Positions 1 to 8,577 of a stretch of 55,039 bases of DNA are shown here, in pieces. This stretch comes from JBEBXQ01 sp040391535 (lineage in GTDB: Bacteria > Bacteroidota > Bacteroidia > Cytophagales > Spirosomataceae): contig JBEBXQ010000011.1 in the NCBI GenBank assembly GCA_040391535.1, positions 1-55,039 of the forward strand. The letters are read 5' to 3'. Made by a program: the position numbers and the translations under genes. Numbering within the stretch: the stretch's first letter is position 1; the number at the start of each line of letters is the position of its first letter. The notes beneath the pieces were generated by a model. That model made no database searches. It saw only the letters and a program-made list of their open reading frames with translations, and was not told the DNA's origin.

Positions 1-41
1 AGTTTGCTTTTAAGTGTCTTTTGGATGCCTGGTTGGGAGGG

Positions 42-73
42 TAATAAAAAAAGCCGCCCTTACCCGGGCGGCT
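42..73 (-). terminator. Rho-independent terminator of the ferredoxin gene
   Basis: Eight-base arms (52-59 and 66-73) with a 6-nt loop form a GC-rich hairpin. The plus-strand A run at 46-51 gives a T run on the minus strand straight after the stem. It lies 23 nt past the ferredoxin stop codon. Confidence 0.85.
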
Positions 74-95
74 CGTTGATTATATTTTTAGAATA

Positions 96-443
96 CTATT
101 CCGCGTGAAGCCATGCTTTCTTGGCCAGCAACGTTTCATTGTCTTCAACTACATCCGGGTCAGGCACGCAGCAATCAACCGGACAAACGGCAGCACACTG
201 GGGCTCTTCGTGAAATCCGACGCATTCCGTACATTTATCTGAAACAATATAATAAAACTCATCTGAGACGGGAGTTTGTCTTGCTACGCCACTCACTACA
301 GTTCCATCACCAAAATCCACTTCAGATAAACTTGTACCATCACCCCAGGTCCATTCAACCCCTCCTTCATAGATGGCAGTATTGGGGCACTCTGGTTCAC
401 ATGCTCCGCAATTTATACATTCGTCGGTGATAATTATCGCCAT
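96..443 (-). CDS. 4Fe-4S dicluster ferredoxin
   Basis: Small cytoplasmic electron carrier of 115 residues. The first cluster motif is CINCGACEPECP at residues 10-21. The second cysteine set is CTECVGFHEEPQCAAVCP near residues 71-88, so two cubane clusters are expected. Between them is an insert of about 40 residues containing WTWGDGTS and DFGDGTVVSG, which I recall as usual in Bacteroidota ferredoxins and not in the 80-residue YfhL type. The start MAIIITDE is directly before the first cluster, so no other start is reasonable. It is a single-gene unit with its own terminator. The redox partner cannot be told from the neighbours. Confidence 0.93.
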   Translation of the reverse strand: MAIIITDECINCGACEPECPNTAIYEGGVEWTWGDGTSLSEVDFGDGTVVSGVARQTPVSDEFYYIVSDKCTECVGFHEEPQCAAVCPVDCCVPDPDVVEDNETLLAKKAWLHAE

Positions 444-493
444 ATCTTCCTAATGATTCTGTAAGTTAACTTTTCTTTTGCATTAAATTAACG

Positions 494-501
494 CAAATAT
501 A
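494..501 (-). promoter_or_regulatory. Candidate -7 promoter element of the ferredoxin gene
   Basis: On the minus strand this reads TATATTTG, a perfect match to the Bacteroidota -7 element TAnnTTTG, and would give a 5' leader of about 45 nt. No TTG lies at the usual 17-19 nt upstream, so support is the -7 box alone. Confidence 0.35.
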
Positions 502-552
502 ACTATTTTTAGTTTCAAAAAGATTGCGATTTTCATTTAAAATTGTTCTATA

Positions 553-586
553 TAAAAGACAACGGCATCCTTTAATGGAGCCGTTG
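553..586 (-). terminator. Terminator of the porin-amt unit
   Basis: Arms CAACGGC (560-566) and GCCGTTG (580-586), extended by TCC/GGA after a one-base bulge, form a hairpin. On the minus strand it is followed by CTTTTATA. It lies 40 nt past the amt stop codon. Confidence 0.75.
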
Positions 587-625
587 CCTATATATTCTAT
601 AAGATTAATTGTTTATTAGTGCTTT

Positions 626-1948
626 TCAGACAGATTCAAGAAGGAATTCATCGTGCTGAGAAATATCCAGCCCAACAGCTTCGTCATCGGTTGAAACACG
701 TAATGGCATAATAATATCTGTGATTTTTAGCAGCAGCAGTGATCCCAGGAAGGCAAAAAGTGAAACACCTACCAATGCAATGAGGTGGTTGAAAAACAGT
801 GTTGTGCCACCGTATGCCAATCCGGGTGAGGTGACAGCCTCGTTAATTGAGCTTGTAGCGAAGATCCCTGTAAGTATCATACCGGCCATACCGCCTACAC
901 CATGGCAGGCAAACACGTCCAGTGTGTCGTCGATGGCTGTTCTTTTGCCAAAATGAGCCACCAGGTTACTGACAATTGCCGCAGAAGTTCCTATAAATAT
1001 GGAAACAGGGATGGTGACAAATCCGGCTGCAGGTGTAATGGCTACAAGGCCTACCACAGCACCGATACAAAAACCTAAAGCAGATACTTTTTTGCCATTG
1101 GCGACATCTGTAAGAATCCATCCCAGGCCGGCAGCGGCAGCAGCGGTATTGGTAACGGCAAAAGCTGAAACTGCAAGTGTTGATGCTGAGAGTGCTGATC
1201 CGGCATTAAAACCGAACCATCCAAACCATAATAATCCGGTGCCCAATAACACGAAAGGAATATTGGCTGGTGGAAGGCTGGTCTCACCAATATGCGCATG
1301 GCGCTTTTTCAGATAAATAGCTCCCGCCAAAGCTGCCCATCCTGCCGACATATGTACTACTGTACCCCCTGCAAAATCAAGTACGCCCAATTGCATCAGA
1401 ATGCCGTCTTCATGCCAGGTCATGTGTGCCAGCGGGGTGTATATAAAAAGACAGAACAGGATAATGAAAAGTACATACGACCTGAAATTGATTCGTTCAG
1501 CCATTGATCCCGTAATCAGGGCGGGAGTAATAACAGCGAACTTAAGCTGGAAGAAGGCAAACAAAGCGGCTGGTATGGTGCCTACCAACGGTGCTTCGAG
1601 CACACCTCTGAACATGAAGTGTGTAAACGGATTACCGATAATGCCGCCAATATCATCTCCAAATGCAAGACTGTACCCAACAACCACCCATAGTACACTG
1701 ATGACACCCATTCCTATAAAGCTCTGAAGCATCGTGGAAATTACATTTTTGTTGTTTACCATGCCACCATAGAAATAGGCAAGCCCTGGGGTCATGAGAA
1801 GAACAAAGGCGGCGGCAACAATGATCCAGGCAGTATCTCCACTGTCAATTCCCTCGGTTACGATGGCGGTCGGTACGGCTGGCATCAGTACACCCAGTAT
1901 ACTGAATGCCAGAAGGATAATCAGGGGGATGAAATTAGATTTTTGCAT
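626..1948 (-). CDS. amt: Ammonium transporter, Amt/MEP/Rh family
   Basis: Inner-membrane ammonium channel of 440 residues with the usual eleven helices after a cleavable-looking N-terminal helix. Family hallmarks are GDTAWIIVAAAFVLLMTPG at the start of the first core helix. The twin pore histidines are in GGTVVHMSAGWAALAG and DVFACHGVGGMAGMILTG. The gene is 44 nt downstream of an outer-membrane porin on the same strand, a pairing I recall in other Bacteroidota, and the two probably form one transcript. No glnK/PII gene lies in the window, so GlnK control cannot be shown here. The C-terminal cytoplasmic tail is short. Confidence 0.96.
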   Translation of the reverse strand: MQKSNFIPLIILLAFSILGVLMPAVPTAIVTEGIDSGDTAWIIVAAAFVLLMTPGLAYFYGGMVNNKNVISTMLQSFIGMGVISVLWVVVGYSLAFGDDIGGIIGNPFTHFMFRGVLEAPLVGTIPAALFAFFQLKFAVITPALITGSMAERINFRSYVLFIILFCLFIYTPLAHMTWHEDGILMQLGVLDFAGGTVVHMSAGWAALAGAIYLKKRHAHIGETSLPPANIPFVLLGTGLLWFGWFGFNAGSALSASTLAVSAFAVTNTAAAAAGLGWILTDVANGKKVSALGFCIGAVVGLVAITPAAGFVTIPVSIFIGTSAAIVSNLVAHFGKRTAIDDTLDVFACHGVGGMAGMILTGIFATSSINEAVTSPGLAYGGTTLFFNHLIALVGVSLFAFLGSLLLLKITDIIMPLRVSTDDEAVGLDISQHDEFLLESV

Positions 1949-1992
1949 AATGATATTGTTTTGCAGTTAGATATTTAATGGAGAATAAAATT

Positions 1993-3213
1993 TCAGAATT
2001 TGTATATAAAGGCTATAGCGGCAGTGGTTTGGCTGTTTTTGGTGAAGTTGCCAGCTGAATCTTCAAATTGCTGTAATTCATTGGAGCCTCTCTTTTCGTG
2101 GGAATCTATCCGTATTTCCGGCTTGATGAGAATATGTCCGCTGGCCAGGGTGAAATTACCGGTAAGGGTATAAGAGTTTACGTGGGTTCCCAATGCATTG
2201 CCTTCTGGTCCGTTAGGATAAGAGACCAGTCCACGAACACCATTGGTATTGTCAAAATATTCATAGCGGCCGCCCAGGCTGAATAGCTCTGACGCTTTTA
2301 TATTGGCATACACCGCTGCGCCACCCCATGATTTGTTTTCGCTGGGACCGCCGCCGCCCTGCATATCACCTTTCTGTGTTCCTATAGCTGAATTAAACCC
2401 GAGGAGAAGTTTATTGGTAACCTGATAGGAAGTCGCAAGATCGAATACCTGATAAAAAGCTTTAGGTGTTGATCCGGTGGAGGTAGGGTTTGCCTCATTG
2501 CTGTGAATGGCATTCAGATAAATACTCCAGTCGTCGGTCGGTGCAATGAAAAGCTGTCCGATCACTCCTTTTTTACGGTTGTTGTCACCCAGGCCATCTA
2601 CATTATTGACGACCCCAAGCATTAATGATACTTTGTCAGAAAAGGCGTAAGTAGCTTTAAGTCCGGCATGGTAAAACGGGCCATTGTTAAAAAGGTTGGA
2701 TAGGGAATAGTTGAAGTTTACCGGAGCATCAATGACTTCGTAGCCGATATGGGTTCCGAACTGTCCTACGGTCATTGAAAACTTGTCGGTAAAATTATAA
2801 GAGAAATATGCCTGTTTGATAGCCAGGGCAGTGGAGTAGATCGCATTTCCATAATTGGCCATATCGGCATTGGGGCCGAAAGCAAGGTCGACGACAGCTT
2901 CTGATTTGTCTGTTGAGTAGGTAAGCATGGCCTGGACCAGCCCGAGTGTCAGTTGTCCGCTGCGTGTATCAAACACACGGGATGTTTCGGACTGGCCCGT
3001 ATTGGACATGGATAAAGGTTTGTTAAAGTTTGCAGAATAGTAAGAATCGATGTAACCGCTGAAGGATAATGTGCCTTTATTTATTTCTTCTGCATTAGCG
3101 CTGGCAGGGGAAGCTGCCTCGGAGGCTGTGTTTTCACTCTTTCTGTCAATATCATTAGAAAAAGCCAAAAAACCAGACACAGTGAATAATACTGTAAAAT
3201 AAAATTTTAACAT
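1993..3213 (-). CDS. Outer-membrane beta-barrel porin, BBP2/OmpL-like
   Basis: Exported protein of 406 residues. Residues 1-19 are a signal peptide ending near FLAFS. A polar linker follows, then a barrel opening with LSFSGYIDSYYSANFNKP, typical of the putative beta-barrel porin-2 family. Many alternating-hydrophobicity strands follow, and the chain ends in the aromatic strand AIAFIYKF, as expected for BAM substrates. It is first in the unit with amt and may supply ammonium or another small nitrogen solute to the periplasm. That role is inference from position only. Similar barrels sit beside other transporters. Confidence 0.85.
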   Translation of the reverse strand: MLKFYFTVLFTVSGFLAFSNDIDRKSENTASEAASPASANAEEINKGTLSFSGYIDSYYSANFNKPLSMSNTGQSETSRVFDTRSGQLTLGLVQAMLTYSTDKSEAVVDLAFGPNADMANYGNAIYSTALAIKQAYFSYNFTDKFSMTVGQFGTHIGYEVIDAPVNFNYSLSNLFNNGPFYHAGLKATYAFSDKVSLMLGVVNNVDGLGDNNRKKGVIGQLFIAPTDDWSIYLNAIHSNEANPTSTGSTPKAFYQVFDLATSYQVTNKLLLGFNSAIGTQKGDMQGGGGPSENKSWGGAAVYANIKASELFSLGGRYEYFDNTNGVRGLVSYPNGPEGNALGTHVNSYTLTGNFTLASGHILIKPEIRIDSHEKRGSNELQQFEDSAGNFTKNSQTTAAIAFIYKF

Positions 3214-3260
3214 AATAATATTTGTTTAGATGAGTTTTTTGTTTGAGTATAAATATTGAG

Positions 3261-3289
3261 CAAATATTATCAAGAAAATGTAAAATCAA
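3261..3289 (-). promoter_or_regulatory. Candidate promoter of the porin-amt unit
   Basis: The minus strand reads TTG, an 18-nt spacer, then AATATTTG. This differs by one base from the Bacteroidota consensus TTG-N17-19-TAnnTTTG and would start RNA about 42 nt before the porin start codon. Confidence 0.45.
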
Positions 3290-3652
3290 AATATTTAAGG
3301 TTAAAAAATATGATATTTTGTTATTATAAATTGAATATTATAAATTATTATATCAAAAATTATATTGATTTTAAAATATGATGTTAATATGGTTAATGAA
3401 TAAAATTCTGATAAATTATTCTAATGCAGAATATAATATCATATTTTGTTGTATTTGGGTAATGGGTTTTACTTTGGGTATATTGAAAAAGTGCAGAGAG
3501 GTTTAGTTTGCTGTACAGGTGGATTTTTGAAAAAATATGTAGGAATTGCGCTTTATCAGATCAATGAAGTCCGGAGTTTGGGCAGATTTGTATTTCTGAA
3601 AGAATTGTTGATCAGTAAAATGGAAGTAAGACGAAGTAGATGAGGGTAGAGG

Positions 3653-3690
3653 TCATAAAAAAAACCGGCTTTTGCCGGTTTTTTTTATGA
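3653..3690 (-). terminator. Strong hairpin terminator, symmetric
   Basis: Perfect 17-bp inverted repeat (3653-3669 and 3674-3690) around a TTTT loop. The GC core is CCGGC/GCCGG, flanked by eight A on one side and eight T on the other. It can act in both directions. The only nearby gene end is the minus-strand gene stopping at 3704. Confidence 0.9.
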
Positions 3691-3703
3691 CTAAATAAGA
3701 AGG

Positions 3704-4081
3704 TTAATCCATGCTGGCAGTAAAAGGTACTGCTACAGGTTCAACTTTCTGGGTTTTATAATTCCCCGGAGCTTTTAAGGCATTGTTTTCATAGCTTCTG
3801 TCAAGCGGTTGTGCCTGGGCTACTACAGACGGATATCTGCGGGCGTATTTGGGAAAGCTATTCTTCTTTCCTCTGCTTCGCAGGGTTTCAAGCCTGGCTG
3901 CGGTTCTGTAATCCATGGTTTTTATCTGAATACCATCACTATTGATTTGACGGGCAAGTTTAGCTTTGTTGGGGTGTTTGTAATTATGTGTTGAGATGCC
4001 CGGATCGGATTGTGCCATTGCGGTTACAGCCATGAGTGCTGAAAAGCAGGCTGCTCCAAAATATTTCAGTATTTTCATCAT
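3704..4081 (-). CDS. Small exported basic protein, unknown function
   Basis: A 125-residue protein I do not recognise. Residues 1-23 form a Sec signal peptide ending AVTAMAQ. The mature chain is short, polar and basic (KHPNKAKLARQ, RSRGKKNSFPKYARRYP) with no cysteines, no repeat and no predicted membrane segment. It is a monocistronic gene with a strong terminator 13 nt downstream, which supports it being real. It could be a periplasmic or surface protein of the Cytophagales. The start follows from the signal peptide; the second Met is equally possible. Confidence 0.7.
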   Translation of the reverse strand: MMKILKYFGAACFSALMAVTAMAQSDPGISTHNYKHPNKAKLARQINSDGIQIKTMDYRTAARLETLRSRGKKNSFPKYARRYPSVVAQAQPLDRSYENNALKAPGNYKTQKVEPVAVPFTASMD

Positions 4082-4405
4082 TGTTCAGTTAAAAGTGTTG
4101 ACTGGAAGTAACAGTACTTTGGAGAAGAAATAACACAGGTTTTTTCGGGAAAGTTTATATCGGTATAGAGAAGGAAAAGTATCCTGTGTGTGTTATTTGA
4201 GGTATATTTTCCGTTTTTAAAAGAAAAATAACGGATTTGTGGTAAATGGAAACCTCATTTTTAAAGGTTTGCGGAAATCCGGTAGATTTTGGTAAAATAT
4301 TTCATTGTTTTTTTTTAAATAAAATTTTCAAAAAAGGTGAAACTAATTAGGGATGGATTAGATTATCCTTTTAAATATTTCTTTGAACCACTTCTCTGTC
4401 ATTGC
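4082..4405. other. Intergenic region between divergent genes
   Basis: AT-rich divergent spacer that must hold promoters for the exported protein (minus) and the membrane protein/HD unit (plus). I found no clean promoter match. A weak dyad CCGTT/AACGG lies at 4211-4234 and a T8 run near 4308. Its last part would be coding if the GTG at 4337 were the start of the next gene. Confidence 0.4.
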
Positions 4406-4729
4406 ATGTCATCTTTGCTGAAGTTCATACCATTGGTTATTCTGAATGCTCTTATTATAGTTTATGTCAATTGTCATGCAAGTGCAGTACATTTTCCGTT
4501 GCTGGTAAGTATGCTTCTAAGTATAATGGTAGGCTGGTTAGAGCCCGGAAAAGGCTGGATACTCGCGATAATACAAGTGGTGATGATCTGGGTATTTTTC
4601 TTGTCATTTACAGAAAGCAACTTCATGATCACAGTAAATGAAGGTATTGCGGTATTTACCACCTGGTTAAGTCTGCTTACTACATTTTCAGGTTCTTTGG
4701 TGGGAGGAATGGTCAAACGCAATTTATAA
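4406..4729 (+). CDS. Small membrane protein, unknown function
   Basis: A 107-residue protein with three to four hydrophobic helices: residues about 4-20, 27-45, 47-65 and 82-100. I do not recognise a family. I start it at ATG 4406, which opens directly into the first helix. An in-frame GTG at 4337 would add 23 residues. The stop is 3 nt before the HD-domain gene, so the two are almost certainly cotranscribed and perhaps translationally coupled. Length and topology are unlike known channels or secretion parts, so no function is offered. Confidence 0.65.
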   Translation: MSSLLKFIPLVILNALIIVYVNCHASAVHFPLLVSMLLSIMVGWLEPGKGWILAIIQVVMIWVFFLSFTESNFMITVNEGIAVFTTWLSLLTTFSGSLVGGMVKRNL

Positions 4730-4732
4730 CAG

Positions 4733-5395
4733 ATGATGGAAAGGGGTTTTGCAAAGATTATAGAGAAAACGGTTGTTTTCGTCAGAGAAAGACTCTTGGA
4801 TGCAGAGGCAGGACATAACTGGTTTCATACAGAAAGAGTCTGGAAAAATGCCAGGCTTATTTTACAGACAGAGCAGGCTGACCGTTTTGTGGTGGAGCTG
4901 GCGGCTTTATTGCATGATATCGCTGATAGTAAGTTTCATGACGGAAATGAAGAAATGGGCCCTGAAATGGCTGGAAGTTTTCTTTTGAACACAGGGGTGG
5001 ATGAATCCACTGTTAGGCACGTTCAGGATATTATCCGTTATATGTCATATCGCTCAGGAATAGGAGGGCAGGTATTTTCGTCTCCTGAACTTCGGGTGGT
5101 TCAGGACGCTGACCGTCTGGATGCCATCGGCGCTATCGGCATTGCAAGGGCATTTCATTACGGAGGTTTTAAAAACCGGGAAATATATGATCCGGCTGTT
5201 ACTCCTCAGAAATATGCGGATAAAGAAGCGTACAAACTTTCTGCAGCACCTACTATTAATCACTTTTATGAAAAACTATTGCTGTTGAAAGATCTGATGA
5301 ATTCTGATACGGCGCGTAGGATTGCAGAAGAAAGACATCAGTTTATGGAAAGCTATCTGCAGCAGTTTTACCGGGAATGGAATGGAGAAATATGA
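4733..5395 (+). CDS. HD-domain phosphohydrolase, YpgQ/YedJ-like
   Basis: Cytoplasmic 220-residue metal-dependent phosphohydrolase of the HD superfamily. Visible metal ligands are His32 (FHTERVWKNA), His61-Asp62 (LAALLHDIADSKF) and Asp125 in VQDADRLDAIGAIGIARAF. This arrangement and length match the stand-alone YpgQ/YedJ group, whose studied members act on nucleotides or pyrophosphate. The actual substrate is not visible. It sits 3 nt after a small membrane protein gene. Two ATG codons are adjacent at 4733 and 4736. A hydrolase for RNA or cyclic nucleotides cannot be excluded. Confidence 0.88.
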   Translation: MMERGFAKIIEKTVVFVRERLLDAEAGHNWFHTERVWKNARLILQTEQADRFVVELAALLHDIADSKFHDGNEEMGPEMAGSFLLNTGVDESTVRHVQDIIRYMSYRSGIGGQVFSSPELRVVQDADRLDAIGAIGIARAFHYGGFKNREIYDPAVTPQKYADKEAYKLSAAPTINHFYEKLLLLKDLMNSDTARRIAEERHQFMESYLQQFYREWNGEI

Positions 5396-5474
5396 AATCA
5401 GATTCAGGTTGGTAAATCAAAAATTGTAAATTTACGCCTCTTAAAAAATCACATTATAATTTAAAGGATATTCA

Positions 5475-6509
5475 ATGACCTGGCAACCTGACTCCGGCAG
5501 ATATGATTCCATGATATATAACTATTGTGGTAAAAGCGGATTGAAGCTACCTGCTATTTCCATAGGAATGTGGCATAATTTTGGTGATGATGTAGCACAT
5601 GATATAAAGCAGCAGATATGCAGAACGGCTTTTGATGCGGGCATTACACATTTTGATCTGGCTAATAATTACGGCCCCCCGCCAGGAAGTGCGGAGGCTG
5701 CTTTCGGAAGGATACTCAAAGAAGATTTTGCCGGTTACCGTGATCAGCTGGTGATTTCCTCCAAGGCCGGATATAATATGTGGCCGGGACCTTATGGTGA
5801 ATGGGGAAGCCGGAAATACCTGGTGTCAAGTTGTGATCAGAGCCTGAAACGTTTGGGACTGGATTATGTGGATATTTTTTATTCGCACCGTTTTGACCCC
5901 AATACACCCCTGGAAGAAACCATGCAGGCATTGGATTATATTGTCAGGTCGGGAAGGGCTTTGTACGCCGGTATATCATCCTATAATACTAAAAGAACTA
6001 AGGAAGCAGTAGCCATTCTGAAAGAGCTGGGGACCCCTTGTCTGATTCACCAGCCCAGCTATTCGATGCTCAATCGCTGGATTGAAAAAGACGGGCTGCC
6101 GGAAACGCTTGAAGAAGCAGGATTAGGTGCCATCGTATTTTCTCCCCTGGCGCAGGGTATGCTCACTAACAAATACCTTAAAGATATCCCTGCTGGTAGC
6201 AGAGCCTCTAAAATGCGTTCTTTGCAACAGGGCTTTCTGACAGATGATAATATCCGGAATATCCATGCCCTGAATGATATTGCCGGGAGAAGAGGGCAGA
6301 CACTTGCTCAGATGGCGATTGCCTGGGTTTTGCGTGACCGAAGGATTACTTCAGCTTTGATCGGTGCCAGCAAACCTGAACAGGTTACGGATTGTGTGGG
6401 TGCTTTGCAGAATCTATCCTTTTCGGAAAATGAACTCTCGGAAATTGACCGCCATGCACAGGATGCAGGTATAAATATTTGGGCGGCATCTGCTGAAATT
6501 AATGAATAG
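5475..6509 (+). CDS. gpr: Aldo/keto reductase, L-glyceraldehyde 3-phosphate reductase type
   Basis: NADPH-dependent oxidoreductase of 344 residues, closely resembling E. coli YghZ (Gpr) along its whole length from memory. Shared stretches include YNYCGKSGLKLPA, THFDLANNYGPPPGSAE and YSHRFDPNTPLEET. The AKR tetrad is visible: Asp and Tyr in FDLANNYGPP, Lys in ISSKAGYNMWPGPYG and His in FYSHR. The family detoxifies L-glyceraldehyde 3-phosphate and methylglyoxal-like aldehydes. Its last 8 nt overlap the following lipoprotein gene if that starts at 6502. Starting at 5475 adds the family-typical MTWQPDSGRY. Confidence 0.93.
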   Translation: MTWQPDSGRYDSMIYNYCGKSGLKLPAISIGMWHNFGDDVAHDIKQQICRTAFDAGITHFDLANNYGPPPGSAEAAFGRILKEDFAGYRDQLVISSKAGYNMWPGPYGEWGSRKYLVSSCDQSLKRLGLDYVDIFYSHRFDPNTPLEETMQALDYIVRSGRALYAGISSYNTKRTKEAVAILKELGTPCLIHQPSYSMLNRWIEKDGLPETLEEAGLGAIVFSPLAQGMLTNKYLKDIPAGSRASKMRSLQQGFLTDDNIRNIHALNDIAGRRGQTLAQMAIAWVLRDRRITSALIGASKPEQVTDCVGALQNLSFSENELSEIDRHAQDAGINIWAASAEINE

Positions 6510-7698
6510 GAATTACTTAAGGCTGAAAATGAAGGGGCTGTATGTTTTTTCAGCAGCCTTGCTGACGACAGGTATTTTTACAGGTTGTCAGACAGAAAAA
6601 TCCTCTGAAAGCCGGGAGAGGATCGTCTCAGAAGAGGCGGTGATATCAGGTACTCAGGTAGAAATAAAGTATGCCAAAGGTTTTGATGTAGCGTATTTTC
6701 CTGGGTACAGGATACTTTCCGTAACCAACCCTTTTGAGGAATCAGCTGATACGGTTAACTATCTGCTGGTAGATAAAGGAAACCCGAGGCCGGCTGGCTT
6801 TGAGAAAATGACATTGATTGAAACTCCTGTTCAGAAAATGATAGCCATGTCGTCTATGCATATCGGCTTACTTGATTTTCTGGATGCTACTTCCGTTCTG
6901 ATAGGAGTGGATAATCTGAATTATATTTATAATGAAGAGGTAATCCGGGTGGCTGAACAGGGAAAAATGGCTGAGGTAGGAAGAAATATGGCACCTGACC
7001 ATGAAAAGATAATTTCATTACAGCCGGATTTACTCATGGGTGTAGGAGGAACGGGTCCTTCGCAATATCACCTGCTAGAATCTGCCGGTATTCCTGTGGT
7101 CATCAATTCGGAATGGGTGGAAACCACTCCACTTGCTAAAGCAGAATGGAGTAAGCTGATGGCCGTTTTACTCAATAAAGAGGCATTGGTCAATGAACGG
7201 TTTGCTGAGATCGAAAACGAATACATACGGTTGAAGGCATTAGCAGATCAGGTAGTTGAAAAACCAAAAATTCTGACAGGGATTAACCTGAAAGATGTCT
7301 GGTATATGCCAAACGGACAAAATTATATGGCGGTGTTTCTTAAAGACGCTGGAGCTGATTACCCATTGGCCGGTAAGCTGGAGCGGGGCAGCAGTGCAAT
7401 GTCTTTCGAAACAGTGTATCCCATTGCAATGGATGCTGTTTGCTGGCTGAATCTGGGAGGTATGAACCTGAATACGAGAAGTGAGCTGGCTGCTCAGGAT
7501 AAGCGATATGCTGATTTTAAGGCGTTTAAGGAAAACCGTATCTTTGATTATACGAAAAGGATTAACCGGCAGGGGGCCAATGATTTTTGGGAATCGGCGG
7601 GTATCAGGCCTGACATCGTGCTGGCCGATATGATTAAAATATTACACCCTGGACTGTTACCGGAACACCAATTGTATTATTACAAACAATTGAACTAG
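6502..7698 (+). CDS. Periplasmic substrate-binding lipoprotein, FecB/BtuF (TroA) fold
   Basis: Up to 398 residues. A lipoprotein signal ends TTGIFTGC, so the mature N-terminus is a lipidated Cys. The body has two lobes with a TroA-like pattern: MIAMSSMHIGLLDFLDA, the loop EVGRNMAPDHEKIISLQPDLLMG, and QYHLLESAGIPVVINSEW. Such proteins deliver iron chelates, heme or corrinoids to an ABC importer. No permease or ATPase gene is adjacent, so it works with a transporter encoded elsewhere. ATG 6529, giving a compact 20-residue signal, is a good alternative start and has AAGG about 8 nt before it. Confidence 0.85.
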   Translation: MNRNYLRLKMKGLYVFSAALLTTGIFTGCQTEKSSESRERIVSEEAVISGTQVEIKYAKGFDVAYFPGYRILSVTNPFEESADTVNYLLVDKGNPRPAGFEKMTLIETPVQKMIAMSSMHIGLLDFLDATSVLIGVDNLNYIYNEEVIRVAEQGKMAEVGRNMAPDHEKIISLQPDLLMGVGGTGPSQYHLLESAGIPVVINSEWVETTPLAKAEWSKLMAVLLNKEALVNERFAEIENEYIRLKALADQVVEKPKILTGINLKDVWYMPNGQNYMAVFLKDAGADYPLAGKLERGSSAMSFETVYPIAMDAVCWLNLGGMNLNTRSELAAQDKRYADFKAFKENRIFDYTKRINRQGANDFWESAGIRPDIVLADMIKILHPGLLPEHQLYYYKQLN

Positions 7699-7710
7699 GC
7701 AGAAACGTAT

Positions 7711-7752
7711 AGAATCCCTTATGCGCAAGAAAAAAACTGCATGAGGGATTCT
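7711..7752 (+). terminator. Probable terminator of the binding-protein gene
   Basis: Arms AGAATCCCTTATGC (7711-7724) and GCATGAGGGATTCT (7739-7752) pair over 14 bp with one G-T wobble around an A-rich loop. The tail TCATTTTCT is only moderately T-rich. Confidence 0.6.
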
Positions 7753-7865
7753 TCATTTTCTAAGAAACTGTCAGGGCTTTGCTCCTCGCCGGCCCGGCAT
7801 CTATTCCTACCCGATCAGAAAGTATATTGCTGGAAAGGGAGGCGGTAGCCCTGCTGAAACCAGCA

Positions 7866-8507
7866 TTACCGGAGATCAACCACTTCCACGCCCGGGTATT
7901 TTTTGGGATCAAAAGTAAAAGCACTATCTGTCAGCTGTAAAGCAGTATCAATCTTTTCAACCTTATACTGGCTAACTGCGCCATTTTTCTCGGTGATTTT
8001 CCAGGTTTTTAAAGAATAATCCTTTTGAGCAATACTAAGCTCTACCTTACTCACGAGGCTGTTTTTCTCAGTAGGTGTCAAAGCGATAATATCGCATAGA
8101 ACTCCGTCTTCTGTTTTGCTTCTGATATAATTACTCTTATATCCTTTCTGATAAGAAGAGAAAATACTGGCTGGATTTAAGCCATTGGTATGTTCATCTG
8201 TATTTTCCTGAATCGTTACTTCCTTACTGTCTTTCAGCAAAGTAGCAACGGATTTCCCGTTATTGTAAATCTCCTGATCCGATAGTTTGAGAAAGTATTT
8301 TTCTCCTTTTACACCCAATTCTCCTTTGGCAGGAGATGCTGTTCCATAATGGTAACTGAATGAAACCTTGTAAGAGGGAAGTGTTTTATATTTATTGCTC
8401 ATGGCCTCCAGTACCTGCCGGGATTTGGTATCTTGCTGCGCATATCCCGCAGAGCCGGCCAGCAGACCGGCCAGTAGCAAACAAAACGATTTGATGAATA
8501 ACTTCAT
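7866..8507 (-). CDS. lolA: Outer-membrane lipoprotein carrier protein LolA
   Basis: Periplasmic chaperone that takes lipoproteins from the inner to the outer membrane; 213 residues from the chosen start. Residues 1-23 (MKLFIKSFCLLLAGLLAGSA and on to AQ) are a clean Sec signal. The mature part has the LolA fold pattern: VLEAMSNKYKTLPSYKVSFSY, then GELGVKGEKYFLKL and the C-terminal FTFDPKKYPGVEVVDLR. I take ATG 8507 because it places the signal peptide first. A GTG at 8576, 1 nt from the ftsK stop, would add 23 residues ahead of it. It is last in the pyrD-ftsK-lolA series. Confidence 0.92.
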   Translation of the reverse strand: MKLFIKSFCLLLAGLLAGSAGYAQQDTKSRQVLEAMSNKYKTLPSYKVSFSYHYGTASPAKGELGVKGEKYFLKLSDQEIYNNGKSVATLLKDSKEVTIQENTDEHTNGLNPASIFSSYQKGYKSNYIRSKTEDGVLCDIIALTPTEKNSLVSKVELSIAQKDYSLKTWKITEKNGAVSQYKVEKIDTALQLTDSAFTFDPKKYPGVEVVDLR

Positions 8508-8577
8508 GGCTGATTTAAAATTTAAAGGACATTCGGAAGTTTGGACAAATAATACGTGAAAAGGTTTAAACCTCACG

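Larger units (their letters stand above)
3214..3703. other. 490-nt AT-rich intergenic block
   Basis: Apart from the candidate porin promoter and the terminator at 3653-3690 I see no gene. Positions 3290-3440 are almost pure A and T, with related ATATGATATTTTGTT (3308-3322) and ATATCATATTTTGTT words that could bend DNA or bind a regulator. A 65-codon open frame at 3446-3643 lacks protein character. Confidence 0.6.

Noticed and set aside
3446..3643. 65-codon plus-strand open frame in the AT-rich gap
   Set aside because: It needs a TTG start, has no domain, signal peptide or promoter, and runs into the terminator of the opposite gene.
8508..8576. N-terminal extension of LolA from a GTG at 8576
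   Set aside because: It would put 23 non-family residues before an evident signal peptide; ATG 8507 is a better start.
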